A stretch of DNA of 64,000 bases from Owenia fusiformis (GCA_903813345.2 CAIIXF020000012.1:34610572-34674571), one strand, 5' to 3'; positions 49,600 through 60,844 are shown, numbered from the stretch's first letter. Numbers and translations are program-made. Notes: a model not told the origin generated them from the letters alone.

Positions 49600-50430
49600 T
49601 CACGTTGAACTATGAACTAGTTGTGAATATGTATAACAAAAAAAAAAATGGACTCTTAAAATGAACAGTATTTAAGGATCATGTTAGATATAGCACGACC
49701 CGGTAAGTTAAATTTATAGAACATTTTTATCATACAGTCTATACGATTTCAACCAGTTTTAACCGGATGTTGAGGGAAATCTCATCGATGAGGCAACGTT
49801 GAAACGTTCTGAAATCGTCTAAACGTTCGAAAAACGTTGGTATCAACTCCAACGGCACGAAAACGTTCGGAAATTCCATCGATGACGTAGTTGATGAAAA
49901 CGGGGAATACCCTTGAGCGAAACGAAATGGACTCTTTCTGTATACTACGATAGTTTAGGATTATACCGAATTGACCCCTAGTTAAATATGTTAAAGTTTA
50001 ATTTATTGAACAATTTTGAGTAATAAATACTTACACTTCAACGTATTTCAATCGATATATCCGATGGCTCTCCTAAATCAATCTAAAATCATCCTGCTAT
50101 TTGTAAAGAAATGACAATTGTATGGCTTGTTATCATACTACGACCTACCAACGTTATAGTCCTGGAACATTGGATAATGTCTGGCTTCTGGAAAAGTCAA
50201 CCTCGATGTCAATCCGGACGTCGACCTTACGTTTGCAGGGGTGTGGAATTCGAGTCCTATAGGACTGGTTTAATAAAAGGGGATTACCCTGTTTTCTAGG
50301 TGGGAATTCCCTGAATGACGCAGTAGATGAAAAATGGGGAATACCCGTTTTGCACCCCCTACACATCGATGAACCCCCTTCCATAGGGATACGTGTTAAA
50401 GATATTTGAAACTCTCTAAATGACAACTAC
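49600..50430. repeat. Right terminal inverted repeat of the Polinton-like element
   Basis: Reverse complement of 45145-45971. Substitutions cluster in the inner third (for example near 49755-49790 against 45810-45850). The outer two thirds are almost identical. Confidence 0.9.
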
Positions 50431-50436
50431 TAATAG

Positions 50437-51274
50437 ATCTCATATCTTAGAAGCGTATCAGTTCAAAAAAATACTAGAATACCTTACATATTTTGCCGTG
50501 CACTGCGCCTATTCATTTGGCAATTCAGTTGTAAATTTTATCTTGAAAAAAAAAAATCTTCCAAATTTGTTGAGTTTTCTTGCAGAAATCGCCTACCCCC
50601 CCCCCATCCATTTCGTATGATCACCGGGCGTGATTTAAGCTGCTGATATTCTTCTTTAAACGAGTCGGATTTTCAAAATCTATAAGTTGGACTCCCTTTA
50701 TAGAAGCTTTGAACTGAATTTGCACTGCTTAATGCTGAAATTGTATTGTTTATCCATACATTTTAAGAAAAAATGTATAAAAAAAGATGTTAAGCCAAAT
50801 GTTGCCCTAAAAATTCAGAAAATGTAAAAAAAAGTCTATGTACAGGCCTTGTTGCCCCTTTAAGAAGCTTAATATGTAAATTATCTAATCAAACACTTCG
50901 TCCACCATTTTGAAACACTAATCAATCTAATCTGTGCTAGCGATTCATAGCTAGGGCGAGCCATTGGGATATTTCCAGGGTTCGTACACGCCTGGAAATG
51001 TCAGGGAAATTGACTTGATTTTCCAAGTGCTGGAAATGTCAGGTAATTTTAAAATTATGTCAAAAGGGCCAAAGATGACCGGGAATTTTGAAACGGTAGA
51101 TATGTAGAAATTTGTATCAGTGTTCAAAAAATAATGTTCCAGAAAAAAAAAATTAGGACTATGACAGGATATCAATGAAATCCAAAATGTAATATTTAGT
51201 TGATTCCACAGGCTAAAGTATGAAAACGTATTACATATATCTAAAAATTTTACACTGTCTTGATTAATGAATTT
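50437..51274. other. No gene seen
   Basis: AT-rich sequence between the Polinton-like element and the inverted copy of repeat A. No supportable feature. Confidence 0.35.
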
Positions 51275-51309
51275 CATAGATCTAGAGGCCCTTCAGGAGT
51301 GGAAAACCT

Positions 51310-52443
51310 TAAATTATCAGAGATTAATGTTTCCAAAGTGTTTTGAAACAAACTAACGTCTTGTTTTCAACCTACACCTTGCTCCTTTCTGTCGTATTTA
51401 TTCTTATTATTATGAAGTCCACCCGTGTAGCTCAGCGGTAGCGCAGGTACCTCTTACGCAATAGGTCCCGGATTCGATCCCCGGTTCAGGCAAGACTAAA
51501 TTTGCTTGTTTGCGTGAAGTACTTCAGGGTGTTTGACTGAGTGGTCCGCAACTCGTACAAAAGGCTGTGGTGTGTACTTGTATGTCTATGTATAAGTGCA
51601 CATAAAATAACACAGGGCTCCTTCAAGGAGGGCTTTCTGGGTCTATCTTCCATGTTAATCACGTAAATTACGACCGTATATATACGGGACATACCCAAGG
51701 GGTATTGCTCACCTTCATTGGTGGTAAACAAAATACAATATAATTCATAAAACAAAACTAGTATATCACGGAGGGATACGAACCACTCAACTGGGACTTG
51801 GTTATTCACTAGTATAGCGCGTTCTACTATTCTGGATACAACTGACGAGTCGTTATTTAAGTGGAGACAAAAGTGAGGATTATTTTGAATTGACGCTCGG
51901 TATAAATATATAATACTTTTGTTCTTTCATATCGGTAGCTCGTTGGCCTCATGGTTAGCGTGCCTGACTTCCATTGTCTAGGTTAGTTGATCGAGACCCG
52001 TTCATGTCGAACTTTTTGATTTGCTTGTTGTCAAGATATAATAAGTAGGGCAAAATCCAGAAAAAGTAGATCAAAAATACTCCAATGGAGTATAAAATTG
52101 TCACCAGGATTCCGAAATGAGACGAATGTTAACTCGTGAAATCTCGGTAGATAAAGTAGGACAGAAAATCCGGATTAATCCGAACATGGTTCGGGAATTT
52201 TCGTCATAAGAAGTAGGTCAAAAATACTCCAATGGAGTATAAAATTGTCACCAGGATTCCGAAATACGACGAATCGAATCGGCAAACTTCGGTACAATAA
52301 TGAAGTGCATAAAAACCGAAATGATCCGAACAACGTTCGGATAAAATCGTGAAACAGGTGTCAGTGGCTTCCCCTCATCTTTCCCGACATGGTTCTAAAA
52401 GCCTTATATGGATCTATCACGTGACATTCAAAATGACGTTCCT
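51310..52443. repeat. Inverted copy of repeat A, part 1
   Basis: Reverse complement of about 32530-33323, interrupted by a SINE-like insertion at 51401-51746. Just outside it (51275-51310) the sequence matches 36245-36300, which shows that this copy lacks the 2.9 kb insertion at 33324-36244. Confidence 0.85.
51401..51746 (+). mobile_element. tRNA-headed SINE-like insertion, 346 bp
   Basis: The segment is absent from the matching place in the other copy of repeat A, where GTCGTATTTA runs straight into ATAAAACAAAAC. Near its start lies a tRNA-like head (51419-51490) with box A TAGCTCAGCGGTAGCGC and box B GGATTCGATCC. The body has an inverted GGGCTCCTTCAAGGAGGGC motif. No clear target duplication or poly(A) tail is visible. 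Confidence 0.65.
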
Positions 52444-52494
52444 ATATGCACTGGGGATGAACTGGAAACGAGGGAGGTTTTGCCTCGTATCAAA

Positions 52495-52522
52495 ATGGCG
52501 GCGCGTGAAAAAATTTCATTCG
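52495..52522 (+). CDS. Start exon in the left terminal repeat (MAAREKISF)
   Basis: The ATG in CAAAATGGCGGCG opens nine codons plus one base (MAAREKISF, phase 1), followed by a GTAAGG donor. The right terminal repeat carries the mirror image, with the frame, start and donor conserved. No downstream phase-1 exon was found. It may be the 5' exon of a lost element gene, or a decoy created by repeat identity. Confidence 0.35.
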
Positions 52523-52620
52523 GTAAGGTTTTTGTTTTTTACAATTTTCGTGCTTTTATCCTTCAAATTAAAACTTAATATTTGGCAAGTAAATAGTTTA
52601 TAAGTTCCGGTTTTATAATA

Positions 52621-53248
52621 CAGGGTGTCAAAAACAACAGCACCCCCCTCTACAGCAAAATGTACTTAATGTTACATAGTGTGTCATATCCCATTTTAAA
52701 GACAATTTAATTCTGGAGTTACTTGAGAAATCTCAGCTCCGTATGATATAATTTTGCAGATTTATAGCTGATTATAAGTTGTTGGTATGGCCATCACTTG
52801 CCGCTCGAAAAGCAGCTAATCTGGATGGATATGACTTCAGTGAAGATTCAAAGAGAGGTTCAGCATTGCGTAATCCTTAAAGCACTTTCCTCATATTCTT
52901 CAGAAATACATCCTAACTGTATCTATTTTCAAGAGGCCCCCTATCCATCAATTCCCCTACCCTGTCTTTCACAATTGAACCTATATGTTCAGCGTAGTTG
53001 AGATCTGGGCTATTTTCTACATATTAATCATTTCCAAGATTTGACCTTAAAGCAGTAATAAAGTAGCAAACAAAGTACTGAAGTAGCAAACTTCGAAACA
53101 ATATAGCTTTTTTAATTTAAAGTTTTATTAAATGAAATTTGATGAGTAACTCCAGAATTAAATTATCTTTCAAATGAGATATGACATGCCATGTAACATT
53201 TTGGAGTTTTTGCTGTAGAGGGGGGTGCCATTGTTTTTTGACACCCTG
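52621..53248. mobile_element. 628 bp TA-flanked MITE nested in the CAC element
   Basis: The ends CAGGGTGTCAAAAACAACAG and TTGTTTTTTGACACCCTG are inverted, and the arms extend about 120 bp (ACTCCAGAATTAAAT, ATGACA/TGTCAT). The right terminal repeat of the host element, near 56968, preserves the empty site GGTTTTATAATATGATTAC. TA was duplicated on insertion (52619-52620; 53249-53250). Tc1/mariner-type target. Confidence 0.88.
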
Positions 53249-53501
53249 TATGATTGCAAATTAGAAATCAATACAGACATTGCTGAGATATTTACATTTC
53301 AATTCTCTCACTTCGGAAACGAGGCACCTGTCTACATTTTGTAACAATGAAACGATGCAATGTTTGACTTGCAACGAGGCAACTATTCTTTCTGTGATAG
53401 TGTCTACATTTAATGATCTTATTTCCACCGTTCTCACGGTGTTATAGCATGACAGATACGACAAGGCAATTGGCCAAATTTTGCGGTAACGATAACAAAA
53501 A

Positions 53502-54282
53502 ATGGCGGACGGGAAAGACAGCATGTCCTCTTTTTCGCCTGTAGGCAAGATTCACAGGTAAGCTTTCCTTTTCAACTACTTCCATTCGGTGATGCATATG
53601 TGAATGGTTATAAAGATTGCGTTAAATCTGTCGTGTGGTCTACAAGAAGCAGAATATAAGCTGTAAACCTACTCAGCTGAGATTTCGAACTTCATAATTT
53701 TTAGTCCTTTTTCGTGTTTTCTCAGTATATGTGCCTCGGAGCCACTCAAAATACTAACTGTACGTAAACTGTGTATAAACAAGCCATAAAATGACAAATG
53801 CAGAACAGAAATGTGGTGAATATTGTAGATAATAAGGTTTCAATCGCAAGGTCGTTGGACAGATACGTATGTATTGTATGCTTTTTTATGGACAGCAACG
53901 CATTGTATTAGTTTTACATTAGATGTTAGCGGACGGCTACATGCAAGTTCCTGTCAAGTCAAGGTCCCTAGATGGATAGCGCTCTATGTGTGAACTGCCT
54001 ATATTTGTTGTTTTCAGGACTCGCAAGAGACGCTCTTGCTTGAGCCTCTATAGGGCCTGGAAAAAAATAGCGAAAGCCAATGAAAGTGAAAATGATTGTA
54101 ATGAAGAGGCAAAGGAAGAAATTAGTAACAACGAACAGGCGACGGAAGAAAACAACTCCAAATTAATTGATGATGTCATGAGTGACATTAGACATATATT
54201 ACCATTATTACAAATCATATTCAGCTGTTTATGTCACCATCTTCATAATAGTACAATAACGTCATTTCTGCGGGCAATATAG
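53502..54282 (+). CDS. Two-exon gene of unknown function inside the CAC element
   Basis: Exon 1 is 53502-53557, starting AAAATGGCGGAC and ending CACAG|GTAAGC. Exon 2 runs from 54018 (TTGTTTTCAG|GACTCG) to a TAG at 54280-54282. Splicing rebuilds an Arg codon and gives 106 residues: a Ser-rich start (MADGKDSMSSFSPVGKIH), a basic cluster TRKRR at 20-24 (possible nuclear signal), and a Glu/Asn-rich stretch at 41-66. A hydrophobic segment at about 79-91 is followed by a tail encoded inside a hairpin repeat (54247-54361). The true C-terminus may have been replaced by that hairpin, or a further donor may be missed. No family recognised. Good splice signals on both sides and the coding-like acidic region argue that it is real. 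Confidence 0.5.
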
Positions 54283-54361
54283 TGAAATATTGGACCAAGG
54301 GCCGCAGGCCCAAGGTCCAATATTTCACTATTTTGCCCGCAGAAATGACGTTATTACTATT
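54247..54361. repeat. 115-bp hairpin repeat
   Basis: Arms of about 55 bp around a GCA centre are near-perfect inverses: AATAACGTCATTTCTGCGGG, TGAAATATTGGACC, GGGCC. It overlaps the last about 12 codons and the stop of the gene at 53502-54282. GCGGGC/GCCCGC-bearing palindromes also occur at 61.5-62.1 kb. Confidence 0.85.
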
Positions 54362-56864
54362 TTTACCACCGTTAATGCCCAGGGCTGAAATAGAAAATTT
54401 GAAATAGAAAATCTTACGCACCGAACGATATCACTTTTCCCGGGAAACATAGCCGGGCGGATAATATCATTATTGCCCGACTAAAGTCATTAACGCCCGA
54501 CACCATATTGCTCACGTCAATATAGCAATTTAAATGCCTTCTCAACTAGTACTAAAACCCCTAGAACAGGCCCTGCAAGGTGGTAATAATACGATTTCAT
54601 CTATTATACTGTAGCTTACAAAACTCAAATCCGATTGAAAAACATTTCAATTTTGGATCACAAGCGATATGAAATGATTCGGTTTTACATATATGAACGA
54701 GGTTCGCGTAACTGTCTATCAATTTTTGGCGTATCCGCAAATTCAAAATACATTATTATGGCTTGAGTAGAACATATTAAGTGGTTTACAATGCTTAATT
54801 GGCTTTGTATGATCGTATGTAGGTTACATTTATATACACCAAGGTTGTTGCGCAATGTAGAGCATGCCCTAACGAGGAAAAGAAACAAATTACTAAATTT
54901 TATGAAGTTTTGTTTTATTTCATGTTATCCATGGGCGTCGATTTGCAAAGACTACGTTCAAAATAAACATTACTGAATGCATCACCGAATGCGACGCTTG
55001 CATAAATCTTTCATGCTTTTATTGATACGCAGTAGTAGAACATAATGCACCTACCTTAGCTTTCTGTTTCATCGTGGCCATTTTATTGGATAAATCAGTG
55101 ATCGTATTCGACTAACCTCGTTTTCAGAGGTGGCGTATCCGTCATGCTATAACACCGTGGTTCTGGTCACATACGACCGATTACGTTTTACACGATATAC
55201 ATGATTATATATGTAAGTGTTAAAAAGAATAACCATATTGTTCATAACAGTCATTCCATATATCATTCGTGTCGCCAAGGTTTTTTTCTCAAGGGTTAAT
55301 AGATATATATAGAAACTTTTTGAGAACATCTACTTAGGACCAATACCCACTTGTACAACCACCAAACAGCAAATTTTAATTGTTTGGTAGTAAGTGAGAA
55401 TTTTTTCTAACTTAATTTGATGACAAATTCCTCAGGTACGTTATGTCGCCAGAGTGCATAGTGATGTTTTATAAGCACAACTGAAGTAGTTATAGATTTT
55501 AGAACACATCCAAACTTCCTGAAAAGATACCTGTGGGTATTTACTGTATTTTACCAACGTTTCGAGTAATTTAATCCTTTCCAACCTAATAATCAGATAC
55601 CCGGAACCCATGTCGCCAGTTTTTTTTCTAAAATACCACTTTAGATATTTCAATTTCTAGAGAATGCACGAATCACTTAAATGTTTAACCCAGAGTGATA
55701 CTTTATCAGAAAATGATTTATCAAAATGCATGCAAAGTTTAAAAACTGTATTCTATCCAGAACAAAAGTTATAGGTCATAAAGGTGTCATTCTTCAATTC
55801 AAAAGATAAGGATTTTAAGGTCGTTACAACATTTCCCAACATTTTGTAATATCTTGATGGAATTAGTAAATAAATTCTTGAATATGACAAGGCGGACATT
55901 CAATACAATGTGCTCATTACCTTTGTTCGCTCTGTTGTATTGCTTTATTGGAACATGTAATGAGTTTTCCTCATGTACGTTGCAATAAGGTACGTTACGG
56001 AAAGTGCGAAATAAGTTGATAACTAAGCAATAAATGCTGCTAACTCAAGTGGAGGAGATCATCACGTGATCTCATGATACGCCATACTTTATTTGCAGTC
56101 AAAGGAAAAGGAATTTCCTAATAATCCCTAAATAATACAGCAATCGCGTAAGTACAACACCTGTATCTTTTGCCTAAGCAAAGCTGGTTAATCAAAGATC
56201 TAGGATATCCCGATTCGGTTGAAAGCTATTCTAAATAAACAACTTAATTGGTCATTGTTAAAACATGATGTCAACTTTTTTCCCAAATCACATACGACTT
56301 GAGTTTTATATCAATTAAGGTACGTTGCTTTTGATAACGTCACTTAATACTTGTTTTATTTCTGTCTTAATAGTGGTAACTAACCCGGGAATTCACAATT
56401 TGTTGCAGAATATGGCCAATTAGAAATTCAAAAGAACTATACAGGGCGTATCAAAAAAACGCAGCAAGTTGTTATCTCGTAAAATCACAAAACTAGTAAT
56501 GACTACATCAATTTCATTTAATGTACCATAAAGCCATGTCTCTCCTCTTTGCAATGATATGTCATTCATTCACACGTGGTAATGGTTGGGTGAGAAATCC
56601 TTCCATTTGCACAGTGGGTCAAAATCTGTTCTGCGCAAAGTTTTAGATATTGAAAAAATCAGTGCAAGGGCTAAGTGCCAATGGAAGTTCCCCTGACTTT
56701 AATTGGTGTGACTTGCAGTCAGCATTGGTTTTATCATGGTTTTATGTTTACGTCCAATATTGCATCGGGCTCCGTACACTGACTTTTGCAATGTTTATAA
56801 CTTGGTTCGAAGCCCATTTTTAATTAAATATGGTCGCCTCGTTTCATTCTTAAGAATGCTATAT
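54362..56864. other. Interior of the CAC element, no gene recognised
   Basis: Largely AT-rich with short frames only. At about 56444 a single transposon-like end appears (TACAGGGCGTATCAAAAAAA) without a visible partner. A 70-codon minus frame at 55441-55653 has two CTGGCGACAT motifs at its edges, but no supporting splice structure. I found no recombinase or transposase catalytic motifs. Confidence 0.4.
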
Positions 56865-57062
56865 AGCTGCCTCGTTTCCTTGAGAACATGCCTCGTTTCC
56901 TAAGTGAGAGAATTGATATGTAAATATCTCAGCAATGCCAGTATTGATTTTTAATTTGTAATCATATTATAAAACCGGAACTTATGAACTATTTACTTGC
57001 CAAATATTAAGTTTTAATTTGAAGGAGAAAAGCACGAAAATTGTAAAAAACAAAAATCTTAC

Positions 57063-57090
57063 CGAATGAAAGTTTTTCACGCGCCGCCAT
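57063..57090 (-). CDS. Start exon in the right terminal repeat (MAAREKLSF)
   Basis: Mirror image of 52495-52522. The minus-strand ATG at 57090 is followed by nine codons (MAAREKLSF) and a GTAAGA donor. One conservative difference (Ile/Leu) separates the two copies. It faces inward, opposite to the left copy. Confidence 0.35.
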
Positions 57091-57141
57091 TTTGATACGA
57101 GGCAAAACCTCCCTCGTTTCCAGTTCATCCCCAGTGATATG

Positions 57142-58560
57142 GTTCTATGGGCCTTATATGGATCTTTCGAACACGTGACCTAATACCAAATCAAAATCAA
57201 AACCTTTTAACCTTGACCATCGGATGGGATTTTATAGAAAATATCCAAGAAAACATATTCCCGTGATCCATAAATCACATAAATTCGATCATTTTATCTT
57301 CACCCCTTGATGGAATTTTATGAAAGAAGTTATGAAAACACATCATCATGTAAGGGTTTTCACCTAAATTAGCTCGTTTTATATTGACCCTTCAATTGAA
57401 TTTCATTGAAAAATGTTTCATGAAAAATATCATCATGTTATGATTTGTATTTAAATAAGACCGTATCATCTAAATACTTGCTGGATAATATTTCATAAAA
57501 AATGCACATTAAAAATATTTATAGGCCCCATATAAAGTTTAAACCACTTTGGCTTATATTGTAGGCTTACCCAATGTTATCAAAGTGTGATATGTGAAAC
57601 TTTTTTTTTTAAATTTCAAAAAGTGCTTTTTGATAGACTTTTTGTTCCAAAATTTGTGAATTTATTTAAAACCAACTTTTAGAGGTCATTCATATCTTCT
57701 AATTAGCCACAATTCATACCAATGCATAGCATTCATCCTCCCATGTTTTTTGCCGAAAAAATTAAGAAAATCAGTTCATAAATAAGCGAGAAATGAACTT
57801 ATCAGTGCATGAAAATGGTTCTGAGAAAAATGCATTTCAAAATTTTAGTTCTCATAGAAACCAATGGTACAATGATATCTAAAACATAATTTATTCTTCC
57901 TTTTAACCCGGTTAGACAATCAACATTGTTTTTTTATGAAAGTCTAACATATTTAGAAAAGATTGACATCGAAAAAAAAATTCAATTTTTTTCAAAAAGT
58001 TTTTGGTACCTTAGTGACATCACTAATGTTTCAAAATATTTTTGATATGTTAAAACATTGAAGTGGCCCATTAAATATGGCATTTTATTATTGAAATAGT
58101 GTGTCCTTTGTTCAACCTTTGCATTGGTGTTAAAAAGATAATCTTTTTTGAAATGCATTAAGAAATATTTGATGATTAAGAAATTTCAACTTTTTTTGAA
58201 AAATGGCGGGAAATTTGAATATTTGAGAAATGAAATGCTCACAACTTTTTTTCAAATTTTTTTTTTTGTTCAAAAATCTCTAAAATCACTTTTTAAGTCC
58301 TAACAAATAGTAAATGAATGATAAAAAAATATTTTCAAACTTTAGACGGGGACTTTAAGGATTTGCCTTGATTTATCAATGTAGTGTAAGTATTAGATTG
58401 ACTCTCAAATAGGGTTCTATTTAAACTTTTTTATTGAAATTAATACTAGGCAGGACTCACTCTCTAAATAGCTAATAAAAATTCAACCCTTGGATGTGAT
58501 TTCGTTGAAAAAAAAATATGACAAGTCCAGAATCAAATGATTTGTCCAGAACCTCTTAAG
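57142..58560. repeat. Inverted copy of repeat A, part 2
   Basis: Reverse complement of 31945-32535, interrupted at 57521-58357 by another element. Together with 51310-52443 it forms one original copy of repeat A. Confidence 0.85.
57521..58357. mobile_element. 837 bp insertion in repeat A with short inverted ends
   Basis: The reference copy (about 32150, reverse strand) runs AAAAATATTTCAGGATTTGCC without a break. Here the text splits after AAAAATATTT and resumes at AGGATTTGCC. The insert begins ATAGGCCCCATATAAAGTTT and ends AAACTTTAGACGGGGACTTT, imperfectly inverted for about 18 bp. The target may be TTTA or TTA, but one base differs in the empty site. AT-rich interior with poly-A/T runs and no frame. 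Confidence 0.65.
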
Positions 58561-58567
58561 ATCCTGT

Positions 58568-58711
58568 TTTAGAAAACCTACATATTTTGGTGCGATTTTA
58601 GAATGGAATGGTCTGCCTAATGATTTAAGAAATTGCAATAGAATATCAACTTTTAAAGCAAACTTAGAAAGTATTTCCTTTTCCTTTTTGTTTATATATG
58701 AACAGTTATGA
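58568..58711 (+). pseudogene. 5'-truncated LINE: last 47 codons of a reverse transcriptase
   Basis: The plus-strand frame reads FRKPTYFGAILEWNGLPNDL, then an R-N...ISTFKANLES segment, and stops at 58711. The WN.LP.DLRN......FK..L pattern is the usual C-terminus of non-LTR retrotransposon polyproteins. It begins exactly where the repeat A copy ends, so a 5'-truncated insertion is likely. About 80 bp of 3' tail follows. Confidence 0.7.
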
Positions 58712-58802
58712 ATAATTGTAACAAATTTGTATTTGTATTGCATATAAGTGTATATATTTACTTCGAAGTTCAACACAAATGTTAAATTGATTTTTCATTA
58801 TA

Positions 58803-59517
58803 CGAGGATTGCCCCAGTAATGTATGCAGTATATGCTCAAACAATTGCATGCTATGTACTTTTGATGCCTGTCAGGTCGAACACTCTTAGCAATTTCTTC
58901 AACTGTGATTTGTAGAGTTTTTGCTTTCCATGTTTGGAGTTGTCATCCAGGGTCCAGTCATCACTTTTAAATCTCTTCTGCCACCCCATAATTGTAGTTC
59001 TACCTGGTGTATATTCCTTTTATACTTCCTTCATGGAAGCATAAGTTTGAGTCCAAATGAAGTATGAAATGGGGTAACCAAACACAAGGCCTTCTGTTAT
59101 AAGGTGAGAATTGCAGCCATTTTTGCAATTTCTTGACTGTGACTGAATTTGAATTTGTGACTAATGAACTGTGGTATTATGATATCACAGTGCTAAATGT
59201 CATTATTTGTACTTGATGAACATCATGCTGATAAAATTAAACAATTTCCCAAACATTTGATCATTTGAAAGAAAGAAATATTAATAAAATAACACTTTGG
59301 AGCTTTTCATAATTAGGAAAATTGGTACCTGCCCCGCCCACCCCTATCCCCGTGTTGCCATAGCAACCATTTTAAGACTTACTATAAATGGATGATGCTG
59401 AAACTTCAGGATACTACAGATAAAACTTAAATTGTTATATACACCAACTTTCAGCTGAATTGAAGAATATTGAAGAAAGTTAGAGCATATAGTGCATTAC
59501 TTCTGGGACAACCCTCG
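58803..59517. mobile_element. Decayed mariner-like element, 715 bp
   Basis: The ends CGAGGATTGCCCCAGTAATG and CATTACTTCTGGGACAACCCTCG are inverted between TA dinucleotides (58801-58802; 59518-59519). On the minus strand at about 58870-59010 a frame reads TIMGWQKRFKSDDWTLDD, like the helix-turn-helix/W-x-x-R-F region of a mariner transposase N-terminus. The catalytic part is missing. Confidence 0.7.
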
Positions 59518-59595
59518 TATGATATTAAATGTTATAATATATGAACTTGAAATAAAAGTGATTAATAAAAAATGAATATATTGTCACGCCACTTA

Positions 59596-60474
59596 CACTC
59601 CCCTCCATAAGTTTGGCAACCTTTTTCCCCCATTGAAGTACGTGTTAAAGCCTCTTTACCTTTGAATTTTTATTTACTTAACCTGCGATGAAAATACTTA
59701 ATATACTATTGATCGATGGAAACGTAATTTGACTTTAATTCCAATACCTCCAAATTTTCTCAATTTTTTTCCTCAATTACAGTAGGTCAAAAATTGATGA
59801 TGAATTTGATGAGTTTTTGAAAATCGACATTCCCATGTTAACCAATGGGAAATGGTAGGTTTGCCGCAAGTCATATGACAGAATATCCATCCATTCGAGT
59901 CCTTGCAAAAATACGAGTTAGGCAGGTAATTGAATTTGCTAACTTTATTTAACAAAAAATTGATATGTTTCTTCAGATTCAACAAAGTTATAGGGCTTTA
60001 AAGTCAAAATTGTTTTTCAAAAAACCTCTCCCATTGAAATAACACAGGAGGCGAAAAATTATTTTCAAAAATGACTTTGAAGCGCTGTAACTTTAATATT
60101 CATCAAATAAACTAACCACTTAGTGTTCAATAAAGTAAGACAATTCAATTTTCTAAATGAAAATATTTTTTGCTGAATCTTTTACTGAAAAGATATCCTG
60201 ATTTCTGATTTGTCCCGAACCCTCCATTTCCCATTGGATTACATGGGAATGACGATTTTCAAAGATTCATCAAATTTATCATCAATTTTCGACCTGTTGT
60301 AATTGAGGAAAAAATTGAGAAAATTTGGAGGTATTGGAAATAAAGTCAAGTTACGTTTCCATCAATATTATAAGTTATTTCATCGCCGGTTAAGTAGATA
60401 AAAATTCAAACGTAAAGAGGCTTTAACACGTAGTTCAATGAGGAAAAATGTTGCCAAACTTATGGAGGGGAGTG
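59596..60474. mobile_element. 879 bp Tc1-like MITE with 250 bp inverted arms
   Basis: The ends CACTCCCCTCCATAAGTTTG and CAAACTTATGGAGGGGAGTG are exact inverses between TA dinucleotides (59594-59595; 60475-60476). Complementarity continues inward for about 250 bp (CGTGTTAAAGCCTCTTTACC; ATGATGAATTTGATGA; TTCCCATTGG). It has no intact frame. Confidence 0.85.
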
Positions 60475-60607
60475 TATCACATATCATTCCCATCCTTTAC
60501 GAAAGAGTAGCATGGAGTTATTTGAAATAACGTGTTCAGATTGGTTAGAATCGGACACACCTAACCTAGCTATGTGTGAATTAATTAAAACGTTTTTGAA
60601 ATGGTAC

Positions 60608-60844
60608 CTGCGTATATAGATTGCTGCGGTTCAAGTGATTCTGTATTATTCCAGTTGAGCAATGTTTCTTTCATGCATGCCTCTTCCTCCCTCCCATATT
60701 CGCCATCGTTTGTTATTGCAGCCAGGAAGGCATCTTTAGACCAGCAGCTTTCTCTAGCTTCAATCCACGTCAAATTGTGGGTTTGATTGGTAAATAACCC
60801 AAAGCAGCCATCGCCACATTCGTGCCAACCATTTGGACATATAT
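60608..60844 (-). CDS. Receptor exon 2: first part of a C-type-lectin-like domain
   Basis: The exon is bounded by TTTTCAG|ATATATG (acceptor) and GCAG|GTACC (donor), both phase 1, 237 nt. It encodes residues 22-101 of the model. CPNGWHECGDGCFGLF and LTWIEARESC are the standard opening of a C-type lectin fold, followed by FLAAITNDGE (consensus LA.I....E) and SIYAG at the splice. The fold resumes in the 31813 exon with C...TWRQAEC...FMC. The long-loop WND/EPN calcium-binding motifs are absent, so carbohydrate binding is doubtful. NQT and NLT are possible N-glycosylation sites. The in-frame ATG at 60863 lies in the intron and is not a start. Confidence 0.8.

Larger units (their letters stand above)
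52449..57136. mobile_element. 4.7 kb CAC...GTG transposon with 5-bp target duplication
   Basis: The left end CACTGGGGATGAACTGG and right end CCAGTTCATCCCCAGTG are exact inverses. ATATG flanks both (52444-52448; 57137-57141). The uninterrupted copy of repeat A (32530-32550, reverse strand) reads CCTATATGGTTC with one ATATG, so insertion and duplication are certain. The terminal repeats run about 260 bp, to about 53312 and 56870 once the nested 628 bp MITE is set aside. Motifs of the type GAAACGAGGC recur at both ends. A 5-bp duplication with CAC/GTG ends is the pattern of the Transib superfamily, from which RAG recombinase derives, though the next bases do not fit the CACWATG consensus. No transposase is visible. 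Confidence 0.85.
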
